Shown here piece by piece: positions 34,649 through 47,130 of a stretch of DNA of 64,000 nucleotides. The notes beneath the pieces were generated by a model. That model was not told where the DNA came from and made no database searches. It was given only the letters and a program-made list of their open reading frames with translations. The stretch comes from Amaranthus tricolor (taxonomy: Eukaryota; Streptophyta; Magnoliopsida; Caryophyllales; Amaranthaceae): positions 19,824,945-19,888,944 of the forward strand of contig NC_080049.1 of assembly GCF_026212465.1 (NCBI RefSeq), written 5' to 3'. Numbering within the stretch: the stretch's first letter is position 1; each line of letters starts with the position of its first letter. A program made the translations under genes and the position numbers.

Positions 34649-35478
34649 TCATTTCCTGGACCGGGTCTTCCTTTTCTGGGAATCCTTTGGTTTGCCAGGC
34701 GAAGTGGTGATTGGTGTTGCTTCAACAGGTGGTGGAATTGTTTGGATTGGTGTAGCATCAATCTCTTCTTGTGGATTCTCCTCCTTCTGTGCTTCCTTCT
34801 CTTTTTCTTTCTCTTCTTCGTCTTTCTCTCTTGCTTTCTCCTTTTGTTCCTCCATAACAGCATCCTCTGTAGCATTACCCTCGTCAACTTCTTCTTCTAC
34901 AAACATATCTTCAACAACCATACCCTTCATATCTTTCATAAATGTGTCTAACATAAAAGTTAACGTGGACACCTTATCATGTAAATCAAGAATAGACATT
35001 TTTATTTCACTTACCTCAGAGTCAAGAGACAAGAGGCGTGAATGGGTGGTGTGTTCTTTGAGTTGAGGTTCAAGACGAGAGAGCCCTTTGCCATGGATCT
35101 TTTGAAGATCCTCTTTTTCAGATAAGGATAAGTGCGAACACAACTCATACTTACCATGAACTTTAAAAATTCCTAAGGGAGGGAGGACATTGCTGGAAAG
35201 AGATTGAGGACCAGAATAATTTACCTCTTCTAAATCAAAGAGTAAATTAAAATGATGAAAGAATAAGGTCAGGATATTAGCATAAGGAAGGGAACTATTA
35301 CGAACAGGAGAACTGCAAAAACACATAGTTGAAATAATAAGGGAGGCATAATCAACGTTTTTAAGAGAAGCAATTTTCCACATTAAAATGAGGTGTGCAT
35401 CTGTGACAAGTTCACAAGATGAATTGCGAGAGAAGACATTTCTAACTAGAAGATTATGTAACAATTTCCCACAGAGAT

Positions 35479-38400
35479 TAGGGCTGAACAGAGTTTGGTC
35501 TAAATCGTAAACCAAATCGAACCAAACCGTAATTTAAATATTTGGTCTGGTCTACGATCTACTGGTCCATTTTTTTCTATTAAAAAAAACGATTTCCGGT
35601 CCTGTCTCGGTTTTAAAATTTTCAGACCAGACCAAACCGGTAAACCGTAATAAATTCCGGTCTGGTGAAAACCGTAAACCGTAGACCGGAACCCATAATT
35701 TCCATTTAATTTAAAATTTTAAATGTTAGTATGTTACTTTACTATTATAACATTATGAATCAACATTCAACACTATTATTCTGAAGCTCTCCCTCCCCTC
35801 GATCCCTTCTCCAGTTCTCCTTCTCCCTCGTTCCTTCTTGTTCTCCCTCGACTCCTTCTCCTTCTCCCTCGATTCCTTCTCATTCTGCCTCGATTCCTTC
35901 CTTCTCCTTCTGCCTCGATTCCTTCCTTCTCCTTCTCCCTCGATTAATCTCTGAAGATTCTGAAGCTGTGCTGTGCTTCTGTGTTTTTTCGAGGCTTCGA
36001 CACTCCTCCTTCAACACTTCACCACGGAATCAAGTGTAGAATCTCGTAATGTAAGTATATTGGTTGATATTTTGATTTTTTAGGGTTTTTTTATTAGTTT
36101 TTGTTTAAATTCGAAGATGAATGGATTGCTTCTGGTGGTTATGGACGAATACTGGATTGCTTCTGGTTGTTATGTTAATCCTAAGAAAATGCAAGAAAAT
36201 GTTAATATGTTGAATGTCCTCCTTCAGTTTTTGTTAATCATAAGACTATTAGATCGATAAATCTTGGAGCTATTCTTAAAATGGTGAAAAATGAGGCTGA
36301 TAAAAGTACCCCAAATATTATATGGAATTTGAATTTCATGAAGTGCTGTTGAATCTCTATTTTCTGGGTTGATTGAAATCTGAAAAATTTGGGAGGTGTA
36401 AAATTTGTAATTTTAGTGAAAAATTAATTAGGTTTTCTTTGTTTGGGGATTCTTCAGATTGAACTTTTAGTCTGTTTTGTTACTCCTAATTGTGGGTGGG
36501 GATTTAATGGTGTTGGATGGTGGTATTGGTATAGTATTGTCCTAGTACAGACCTTTGTTTGTATCTACAAAATGGGTTTCAAAATCATAAAAAAATAGCA
36601 TAGTATTTCCATTGGTGTTGTTGATATTGGTTGATATTGGTTCATAAAGTAAAGTGGACATATAAAAGTACCTTTTACAAAATCATAAAAAAATAGCATA
36701 TGTTGATATGTTGTTGATATTGGTTGATATTGTAGACTAAATAGATTGTTGATATTGATTGAAAACAGAATATTTGGAATATATGTGAAATATTCATTGA
36801 AATGACAAGTTGTATCTTGTAAGTATTGATGGTTCAATTGTAGATATCGATGGATGAACCTTTTATAGTTTGCGATGAAAATGAAGTGGATGATCAGGAT
36901 GGTAATGAAATCAAAAAGGACGAAACTATGAGCAAACAAAGGAGGAAGCTTGTGAAACCAAGATCCAACATATGGGATCACTTCACCAAATTTAAAAACA
37001 AAAATAAGGAAAAGAAATGTTAGTGCAACTATTGTGGTCGTGAATATAAGTGCAATCCTAGTGTAAATAGGACTAGTATTTATAGAGCACATTTACGTAA
37101 GTGTCCTAGATTTTAACTTAATAACAAATCAAATGCTACTCAAACACAATTGAGATTTCAATCAAGTGTTAATGAACAAGGGGAACAAGAAGCTCACTTA
37201 AAGAGTTGGATATTTAACTATGAGGCTTGTAGGAAAGGCTTAGCGTTCATGATAATTTTTGATGACTTCCCTTTAGATTTGTTGAAGCCCATGGGTTTAG
37301 GTACTTTTGCTCACAGATGCAAAATAATTTTGTGGTTCCTTCTAGAATGACTATTGCTAGAGATTGTTACGAGATGTTTTTGTATGAAAGGTTGAAACTA
37401 AAATCTTTTTTAAAAACTATTTGTAGGAGAGTATGTCTTACTACTGACACATGGACTTCAATTCAAAAAATTAATTATATGTGTTTAACTGCTCATTTTA
37501 TTGATAATGATTGGAAGTTAAATAAAAGAATCTTAAACTTTTGTCCAATATCAAGTCATAAAGGTCAGGCAATTGGAAAGGCAATTGAGAAATGTTTGCT
37601 TGCTTGGGGTCTTGAAAATGTGATGACCATTAATGTTGACAATGCTAGTTCTAATTTCACTACAATTGCTTATTCAAAAACAAGAGTCAAAACGTGGGGA
37701 ACTAGTGCGTTGAATGGAGAATATTTCCATGTAAGATGTATTGCTCATATCATGAACTTAGTGGTTAATGATGGTCTTAAATTAGTTACTGATGCTGTTT
37801 GTTGAGTTCGAGGTGCTGTTAAATTTATTATATCTTCTCCATCTAGAATTGAAAAGTTTTATAAGTGTGTTTCGGATGAGAAGATTCCATCAAAAAACAT
37901 GTTGTCTCTTGATGTGGTCACACGGTGGAACTCAACTTATTTGATGTTAAGCATTGCTTTGAAGTTTATATTGGCATTTGAGAGGTATGATGGGGAAGAT
38001 CCAAATTTTCATGAGCATCTTCCAGTTCCCCATGGTTATGGGAATGGTTTAAGAAAGCCTACTACTGATGATTAGGACCAAGTGAAGAAATTAGTTCAAT
38101 TATTAGAAGTGTTTTATAATTTAACTTTGCGTGTGTCTGGTTCACATTATGTTACTTGTAATGGTTGTTTTGTTGATATAACTGATGTTGATTGTTTGCT
38201 AAAAGAATGGTGTGAAAGTCCTGATTATGAGTTTAAGGAAATGGCAAAGAGAATGAAACAGAAGTGTGATAAGTATTGGGGGGATCCTAAAAAACTAAAT
38301 GTTATGCTATATGTTGCTGCTGTACTTGATCCTAGATATAAATAGGAAACTGTGGAATTTGGGATAAGACTAATGTACACAAAAGATAATGATGCTTCTG

Positions 38401-39411
38401 TTGTTTGTATGCAGGTAAAGAACGCCCTTTATGATTTATATGATGAATACAAAGGCTTTCATTCCACATCCGCAACAACGAACCAAAGTGATGGTGCTTC
38501 AAGTTCTAGCAAAGATGTAGAACCTAGTCTTCCAAAAAAAAAGACTTATGAGATCTAAGTTTAAAAAACTCAAAGAGTCTCGTGAGGATAGAGAATTGAC
38601 TAAAACAAAGGTGGACAAGTATTTAGATGAGGTTACAAAAGAAGATGGAGATGGCTTTGATATTTTGACATGGTGGAAAAACAATAGTTCAAGGTTTCCC
38701 ATTCTTTCTCTTGTAACTCGTGATGTGCTAGCCATTCCTATATCCACAGTTGCATCGGAAAGTGCCTTTAGCACTGGAGGTCGAGTTCTAGATTCATTTC
38801 GAAGTTCATTAAGTCCAAAGATGGCAGATCTCTTATTTCTTTTCAAGATTGGCTTTGTGCTTCTTCTCAAAAAGTTGAGGAGTGCTTGAAGGATATAGCA
38901 CAACTAGAGAACGATATGTGATCTTTCATATCATGATTAGTATTATGTTTATTTTATAAAATCATATTTTTTGATGTTTGTTTTTATTGTATAGAGTTAT
39001 CGAAGATCAATTTGGCTCCTTCAGTTATTGACGTTCCTTGATGCAATGATGCTTATTCATGGATGAAGTCGCTATTGCTGAGTGCTGACTAGTGACTACT
39101 ATGAATTTACTTTATGTTCTATATTATAAAATTAGTGATGTACTTAACTATTGAAAATTTGTAATGTTTCGGATTTGGTGATGTATTTTGTTTACAGATT
39201 ATCGTTTATCGTAGATTCTCAATTAAAAAAATACAAAAAAATAAAAAAAACCATAGACCAGACCAGACCAGACCATTTTAGAACGGTCTAGTTTGGTCCA
39301 GTCTGGTGTCTTGACTGGTCTGGTCTGGTCTGAAAAATTTCCAGACCGGAATTTCTGGTCTGGTCTAATTTTTCTGTCAAACCAGACCAGACTGGACCGT
39401 GTGCAGCCCTA
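35479..39411 (+). mobile_element. hAT (Ac-type) DNA transposon, 3.9 kb
   Basis: Bounded by the perfect 8-bp duplication ACAGAGAT (35471-35478 and 39412-39419). Ends are TAGGGCTGAACAGAG and the inverse of TAGGGCTGCACACGG. It carries a BED-finger transposase on the plus strand with several stops. Subterminal zones (35530-35700 and 39245-39400) are dense in GGTCTGGTC/GACCAGACC and AAACCGT units. A C/T-rich stretch of TTCTCCCTCGA-like repeats (35785-35945) lies upstream of the gene. Confidence 0.95.
36850..38921 (+). pseudogene. hAT transposase, degenerate
   Basis: ATG 36850 (MDEPFIVCDENEVDD). A BED zinc finger follows (SNIWDHFTKF, CNYCGREY, TSIYRAHLRKCPR), with one codon before the first cysteine now TAG. 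The RNase-H-like core gives LTTDTWTSIQKINYMCLTAHF (split: LTTDTW, YMCLTAHFID), NVDNASSN and CIAHIMNLVV, then VVTRWNSTYLML. The C-terminal dimerisation domain reads FDILTWWKNNSSRFPILS and ASESAFSTGGRVLD (near 38750). Stops at about 37021, 37114, 37801, 38074 and 38343 and frameshifts near 37310, 38550 and 38830 disable it. The last frame, ENDM, ends at 38921. Confidence 0.93.
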
Positions 39412-40034
39412 ACAGAGATTCAAGGCATTGTGAGTGAGTTGTTTGGTAGGAGAAAAATCAGAATGAGAATCAAGAATAAACACATCTTTAGCATTTTCAT
39501 GTGCCATAATATTTGGTGTGGAGTCATCAGCGACATTTGAAAATTTTAGTAGATCATTGATTAGGGTTTTAGAGATTACAATCTCTTGGCCTTTAACAAT
39601 ACTCCTTAAGGCTGGATAACCATTAACCATAGTGAAAGACAAATTACAATAGAAAATTTTGACCAAAATAGGATATGAAACAGAACCGGGATCCAACAAC
39701 TTTCCAGGAGTTGTTTGGATGAATTAAGAAATGATCTCAAAATCTCCAAACAGAAAGAAGTTGTAATCAAGAATGTCTACATAGGGTAATGAACGGTATT
39801 TGAATGTATCAATCCATCGACCAAATGCAGTATGGTTTTTAAACCAGGTTTTAGGTACATCTAAGGATGTAAGAGGTGAGGGAATGAATGGAGTTGTTGA
39901 TTCAATCATTAGGGATTTGGATGATTCACCTTTTACAGGATTTTGTGGATGAACGGGTAAGTTTTCTTTTAGGGGCCATGGAAGGGGTTTTTGAAAGCTT
40001 GAAAAGAAAAGAATGAAATGGATGAATAAGAGTA

Positions 40035-40584
40035 AATCAGAAACTGTGGAAGAGAGGATGAACAAGAAAAGGACGGTTCATTCACTATAAGAGGAAAATG
40101 TAGTACAGTGCATTTGTACTTCATTTAATAGTGATTTGACAACATAGGGAAAGGCACAATGAGTGTAGCTTGACCGGTTAAAAGAGTGACGTGAAAGGGT
40201 GTGTGATTTAGGAGTGTAATCATGAGTTCAATTTGAAACCAGTTTGATTAGAATCAAAATCATGAACAAGGATTTATTGCATGGTTGACGTCCAAAAGAT
40301 GTATTTAAGCAAACAATTTTGTTTTAAGATAATTAAATATCCTTTATTGATTAAAGGTATTTAAATATAAATCCCATTTTTATATATTTATATGTAAAAA
40401 ATAATTTTAAGAGATTAAAATTTAATTTTCAATTCTCAAAAACATGTATAAACACACATATATGCAACCATAATCAAATCATATAAATAAAATGAAATAC
40501 TCCCCCTAAGTACATACTTAGTATTTAGTAACGTTTTACCTTTACTATTGAACCCTTACTCTTGTACCCTTACTCCCCCTTACT
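40035..40584 (-). other. Element B spacer between pol and extra gene
   Basis: About 500 bp of non-coding sequence between the RNase H stop (40585) and the start of the extra gene, equivalent to 8213-8865 in C1. Confidence 0.5.
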
Positions 40585-42678
40585 TCATGCAATATCATTT
40601 AACATGCCAAGTTCCATACGAATATATGCAAAACGATCAAGACTTAAACGTTTTGTAAATATATCAGCTAATTGATTTTCAGTAGAAATGAAAGATAGAG
40701 TAATATGACCTTTTTCAACATGATCACATATGAAATGGTGAGAAACTTCTAGGTGTTTTGTACGTGAATGTTGTACTGGATTTTTAGTAATACAAATTGC
40801 ACTTTTATTATCACATTTAATTGAAATACCTTTGAGATCAACTCCAAGATCTCGAAGTTGTTGTGCAATCCATAAGATTTGAGAACAACATGCAGCAGCA
40901 TCACAAGAATTGATACGATCCTAAAGTGCTCTTTCTATCCACCTTATAACCAGCATAATCAGATTCTGAAAAACCAATCAAACTAAAATCTCCACAATTA
41001 GGGTACCATAGACCGAAGTCTTTGGTCCCATGCAAATATCTAAAGATTCCCTTAACTGTTGTTAAGTGAGATTCTTTTGGGTTAGCTTGAAAACGAGCAC
41101 ATAAGCACACACTAAACATAATATCAGGACAACTAGCTGTTAAATACAATAAAGAACCAATCAAACCTCTATAAATTTTTTGATCAACACTTTTACCGTT
41201 TATATCTTGGTCTAGACTTAGTGTTGCACTCATAGGCGTATTAGCATCTTTGCATTGATCCATATTGTACTTCTTTAGAAAATCTCTAACATATTTACTT
41301 TGACAAATAGATATGCCATCTTTCTTTTGCTTTATTTGTATTCCAAGAAAAAATGTTAAGTCTCCCATCATGCTCATTTCAAATTCCTTGCACATAATCT
41401 CAGAAAATTCCTTGCACAAAGAGTCATTAGTAGCTCCAAACAATATATCATCAACATATACTTGAACAACAAGAATATCTTTTCCTTTAGTCTTAATGAA
41501 AAGCATTTTATCAATTTTACCTCGTTGAAAATTATTTTCAAATAAATGTGAGCTAAATCTGTCATACCAAGCTCTTAGAGCTTGCTCCAAGCCATATAGT
41601 GCTTTGTTTAATTTAAACACATGATTAGGTAAATCAGGATTAGCAAAGCCAAATGGTTGTTTAACATATACTTCCTCTTGTAAGTAGCCATTTAAGAAAG
41701 CACATTTAACATCCATTTGATATAGTTTTATAGTCATGTATGAAGGAAAAGCAAGCATAATACAGATAGATTATAACCTTGCAACTGGAGCAAAAGTCAC
41801 ATCATAATCTATTCCTTCTTCTTGATTATAACCTTAAGCTACCAGCCTTGCTTTATTCCTTATAATGTCTCCATCCTCATTGAGCTTATTGTGAACCCAT
41901 CTAATTCCAATAATAGTACGATCTGGTGGTCTTTCAACTAGATCCCAAACTTTGTTTCTTTCGAATTCATTTAATTCATTTTGCATAGCAATGATCCACT
42001 CTGGTTCTTGTATTGTTTCTTTAACATCCTTTGGTTCTACAAGAGAAACAAAAGCAGAAAATGCACATAAATTTTTAAGAGAGGATCGAGTTTGCGTACC
42101 TTTGTTTGGATCACTTATGATGTTTTCTGGAGGATGTTGAGATGCCATTCTAAGTCTTCTTCGTAATATGGATGGTGTGTAATCATTCAAAGAACTTGTA
42201 CCTACTTCCATTGAGGAGTTTCTAATTGGTGTATCTAAAGCAGTACGTTCAGGAGCTGTTTCCAGGTTTTCAGATTAGGTCTCAAGATCAGGCTATGAGT
42301 CTTCAATGTTCACAACCTGTCTTTCTTCAACCTCATCAAGACTTTGTATGGTATCCTGCATGTTTGTGTTTTTAACTTCACTAATATCATTGGCATCCAA
42401 TTCGTCATCACTTATATCATCAAAATGTTTATTAAGTTTTATTTAGAATTCATCAAATACTACATGTATACTTTCCTCAACCATACTTGTACGTTTATTT
42501 AGAATTTTATAAGCTTTACTATTCAGTGAGTATCCAAGAAATATACATTCATCACTTTTAGCATCAAATTTACCTAAATTGTCCTTACCATTATTATGGA
42601 TAAAACATTTTCAGCCAAATGGTCTAAGGTAGGCTATGTTTGGTTTTCTTCCTTTAAATAACTCATAGGGGGTTTTCT
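40585..42678 (-). pseudogene. Element B integrase C-terminus, reverse transcriptase and RNase H
   Basis: From 42678 downward: integrase tail with KTPYELFKGRKPNIAYLR and NLGKFDAKSDECIFLGYS, an acidic linker, then RT ([20 protein letters not shown] near 41960; [20 protein letters not shown]; catalytic YVDD near 41450) and RNase H (CDNKSAICITKN near 40810; stop TGA at 40585). Frameshifts occur near 41760-41830 and a stop near 40918, with more in the linker. The RT core itself is open for 285 codons (41758-40901). Confidence 0.9.
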
Positions 42679-42683
42679 TAAGT

Positions 42684-42757
42684 TGTAACACCCGAATTTC
42701 CTCTCGTCCTTTACGGTTTTGGTTTCGTTAAGGGGTCGGAAATTCTAGGGTGTTATA
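42684..42757 (+). repeat. 74-bp remnant of the gypsy 5' LTR
   Basis: TGTAACACCCGAATTTCC to GGGTGTTATA. Nearly identical to the last 74 bp of the 3' LTR (50645-50718). Directly preceded by target sequence TAAGT and followed by a primer-site-like sequence. Confidence 0.8.
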
Positions 42758-45700
42758 GGTGGTTACCAGAGCCAGTGGTCCCTATTCTCGACGCTTTGTG
42801 TCCTCAAATTCGTTGAGAAATGGCTTGAAGTTAGAAGTCATTCGTGAGAGTTTGGGTAGATATGGGATAGGTGCATATTACATATTCATGTATTATGATT
42901 ATCATTGCATGTTCGTAGATTAATATATAGTTTGTGTAGCTTGTTATGAGACTCATTTTTATGTGTGTTATTATTATAATTAAAAGTTATGATGGTGGTT
43001 TGAATGATGACATGATTTAACAAATCAGAAGATTTGAATTATGCATTATCAAGCAATGATGAAATTTTTGAGTATTTGGTTCAACTCATGAGTTGTATTA
43101 TAAGTAGTCCTTATGGAGATATGAAGTATGAATGATGAAATTCTAGAGAAGTTGGTTGCATCGAGAACTTTCTCTTGCTTGTGATGATTATATGAAACTT
43201 ATTCTTATGTGTTTGAATATTTGTTCATGTGAATTGTTTTCATAAAGCTTACGAGTTTTGATATTGATCCTATACATGAACCCACTGTTTACTTATCTGC
43301 TTGAGCTTTTCATTTGTCAAGTGCATTCGTTCATCATAACATAGAAGGTGGTGATCATAATTCTCTTGAATATGGTTAATGATTGTGCAAGTATGATCGT
43401 AAGTAGTTTGAACCAGAATAAGGACAAAAGCTAAAGTGTAATAAAAATTCGATATATTGTAAATGAAAGAAAGGGGTCTTGTATGCAATACCTTGTAAAT
43501 AAATTTTTAATTACTAGTTGATGATAATAATGTGGTTATAGCTAAAGTATAGATGCGTTAAAACCTAAATATTAATTAAGGAGAAGTTCGAGAGCACGTT
43601 AAGAGTTTATAGTTTGAGAATTCAACCCTCAATTTCGAACCATGATCTATAAGATTATTATTGATATATTCTTCATATAGTGATGAGTTGAAGTTAAGAG
43701 ATTGTTTTCAATGTCTCTAAGTGTTTAAAGATAATGCTATATCAGTTGGACTAAATTATCACATTAATACTGTTGTTCATACTAGAATCACCTTAATATT
43801 TCCATTTGAAGTTATGATTCTTACTAGATTGAGGCTCTCGACCTTTGTAATTAGCTTTAGTAACGTTGGCGTTGAGTTTTAGGGTGGCATAATCGTGTCT
43901 ACCAATGAACGTTTTCAATCTCATACGGTGATTGAGACTGATGCTTTAAATTGGTTAATGTAATATATATTTGTCAGTTCAAAACCCAACATCTTATGCT
44001 TGTAGTGAGACCTTAAGAGTCAGTTGAGAATAAAAACTATAGTCAACCCATTAGCCTAAGCTAATCACTTTATATATTTTGATGAATTATATACTATAAG
44101 GGTCCCCTGTCATTGATTTTGATGTTTGTAAGCATCCAACTCTCATCATAATGAATATAGTATTTCATGTTTGTTGAGTGATAATGACCTTTAAATCACT
44201 ATTTGTTGTCAAAAAAAAAAGAAAAAAAACTAGTTGAAGTGGTTCTTTGGATAAAATATGGGTGATTTTTTTTTCTTTCCTTAAAGACACATAAGTTTGA
44301 GCATCAAAGGAGAAAATTATTATTCGCAAGTCCTTTAAGATTGATATTTCGTTGAGACATGATATATCATTTATACATAAGTCGGTAACCTCATATTGAA
44401 GTGGATAGTTAAAGAATAATCATCATAAACAAATTTTCATGTTAAGGGCCTAAGGATTGATTCCAGGGAGGACTACTGAGTTAAGACATTTTATCTCATT
44501 AAATGCTTATATAGAGTGATAAATGTTTTAATCGGATGATAATGTGAAGAATAATCGTGACGGTTTAAAGTGTTAGCTGGATAAAATGTTATTTGAAATT
44601 AAAAAGGAATCAGTAATATTATAATTTGTTTTCCTCACGGCCTTCTGCGCAGTTACAACACAAAATGATAAAATAATTTGAAGATGAGGTGAAATGAGCG
44701 TCTTTGTGCACATAAGATACAGTTAAATGTTTTAAGTATTTTGGAGTATCTCCTTGATCGCCAATTTAATAGTGCTGCCAGTGTATTGAAATGATAAGAC
44801 TTAGATGAGATTTGAAATGAAGCTGACTTTACATAGGTTACTGTTTTAATAATGATTGATGTGATACGTGGTAAATTAATTTGGAGAGTTACTAGAGATA
44901 ATGTGGTCCTAATAAAAGTCATGAGAGTCATGAGGTGTTTTAAAGCTAAACATTGAAGAAACGACAATGAGTATGCAAATAATTATAATTTGAGAGATGA
45001 ATCGAGATAATGGATTATGACTCAAAAGATTATTATACACAATCGTTATTATGCGATAAAGAGAGTTAAATAATATTCGCACTTGTTTTAAGAAGAGTTT
45101 TAATTTGATGTTACTAAACCATTAGATCATAATAAGTATTTGATGAAAAGAGTTTTGAAATTTTGACGTGTTTTAATACAAACGATTATGTTATAGTTGT
45201 TAGTTTTAAGTTTCACATCTTAGGTTAAAGGGTGATTGAATTCCACTTGTTTGCGAAGGAATAATTGTAATGCATAATTTCAAGTGTTGCGTTATTTTGT
45301 TGGCTTTGTGTTGTTGTACTTTAGTATAGTGTTAGGATTCTTAATGTAGCAGTCATATGGTTGCGATAACGGTCTTATAGTTAGAGGTAGTATTGTGATG
45401 GAAATGTTATGATGTAGATTGGATATTGTGAAATTAGTGTTGATATCAAAACTTTATCAAATTGTATGATACATGACTGCTTTGCTATTGATATTGGAAA
45501 TTGCGGTGATGTAGGTGTGTTCATCAGTTATTATTCATCGTGCATGTTTTTATGTATACATAAAATGTCATCTTTGTTGATCATTACTGTTATTATTACC
45601 CTATTAGTACCATTAGTACCGTCATTATATATGTACATGATGCATTATTTTAATCATATATTAGCTCGTGATCTTAATTGATATAAATTACATACTTTCA

Positions 45701-47130
45701 ACATATCTAGTCGTAGGGTAAATGAATAGCTGAAAAGTGTTGGTGACCTTTGACATTGCCCTTCATGATTCTAAATCATCCTCATATTGTCATAATTAAA
45801 TTTGATATTATGATGGATAAAGGATGTTATTATTGAATAATTACGATATATGTATTAGTATCATGACTGTGAACGTATAATTATTAACTATAGTAACTTG
45901 CTAAAACGTGTTATATATAATTTGATTATATACTTGAAACATGTATTATGTTTTGAGTTATTAATTTGAGTTGTTAATCTACTAATCGAGTCTTGATGTA
46001 TGAACTAATATGTTTTAAAATGATTTGATCATCTATGATTAATGAAAAGAGCATTTCATGTTAAGTAAAAGGTTAGGATTATGTTATGATAAGTAAAATT
46101 AGCGGTGAATCGATTTGGGAGTTGATAACCAACCAGTTTAGTAAGATTCATGTATCCTCAGGTCTAGAGTGTCTATTTGTAATATGAGTTAAGTGTTGAG
46201 CAACTTCGTGCACTTTACTTTTAGGACTTTGTTGTTTTGATATTTTACCCCCATTCATGGTTCAAATTATAATAGTTAAACCTTCCGTACATTACAAGAT
46301 TATCACAAAGTACGACCTTAGGTGGTCACGTAGAATTGAAAAAGTCGTTTGAAGAATTACATTAGATAACAGGATTTTTCGTGTTGTTACGAGCTCACAT
46401 GATACACTTTTTAAAAGGCACATGTGCTAGATCCATTACTTTTGTAAACATTGAGGAAAGTTATCTTACTAGAACATATTGAGACCTAGATACTAAGGTG
46501 TGTAGTACTGAGATCAAAGATATTAAATAATTAAAGTTCCATGGTCTAACCAAACTATCCTTGCATATGTTTCGAGGTTAGTGAGTTACGGGGTCGTAAC
46601 TAAGTTTTAAGGGGGTGGGGGGTAGAATGCAGTAAAATTTTGCGTGTTTACAAGCATTTTCTCCTGCGTTTTCACGCATTTTTGCCTCTATGATAACAAC
46701 CTATTACAAACTTACATGCTTTTGATTGATTGTTTGAACCTATCTGTGTAATATCTACATGCTTTGATTGATTGTGAGAATCAATTGGTGTGATATTTGC
46801 ATGCTTTTGATTGATCATGTTGAGTCAATTGTATGATTTTTACATGCTTTTAATTGATTGTGTTAAGTCAATTGTGTGACATTTACATGTTTTGATTGGG
46901 TGTTGAGTTAATTTAGGTGATTATGAATACTCGAAATGAGATATGTATGAATATTCTAATAAATTGAGTATCCTTTTGTTAATAGTGTCAATAAAGTCAC
47001 GATCATTGAGTCAATTATGGAACTTAAAATCGTTAAAACACCTTCACGAGTTATTAGAAATACAATTTTCATGAATTGTACTCTTATTACTCTAGTTTTG
47101 GGGACGAAACTCCTTTTAAGGGGGGTAGTC
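42758..47130 (+). other. Gypsy element interior, no recognisable genes
   Basis: AT-rich, with stops in all frames and no frame above about 100 codons. GGTGGTTACCAGAGCC at the left resembles a primer site for initiator tRNA-Met. Two G-runs (TTTTAAGGGGGTGGGGGGTAG near 46605, shown here as TTTTAAGGGGG then GGGGGG; and CCTTTTAAGGGGGGTAG at 47112) look like polypurine tracts. Confidence 0.6.
46690..46920. repeat. Degenerate ~55-bp tandem repeat
   Basis: Four to five units of the form ACATGCTTTTGATTGATTGT followed by GTCAATTGTGTGAT-like sequence, between the two polypurine tracts of the gypsy element. Confidence 0.75.

Larger units (their letters stand above)
34649..39979 (-). pseudogene. Element B extra gene after pol, split by a hAT transposon
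   Basis: Coding segments at 39979-39420 and 35470-34649. ATG 39979 gives MAPKRKLTRSS, frameshifted soon after, then an in-frame stop near 39724. The N-terminal half contains GRWIDTFKYRSLPYVDIL, SVSYPILVKIFYCNLSF and LRSIVKGQEIVISKTLI, resembling the plant-transposon-protein-like core of the C1 extra gene. The C-terminal half has SLSEKEDLQKIHGKG, a coiled-coil-like DSEVSEIKMSILDLHDKV, a long Glu/Lys run and a basic tail. An insertion at 35479-39411 with 8-bp duplications splits it. Function is unknown. Confidence 0.65.

Noticed and set aside
34607..35066. Plus-strand Ser/Phe-rich frames resembling a secreted or membrane protein
   Set aside because: Antisense to the acidic tail of the element B extra gene.
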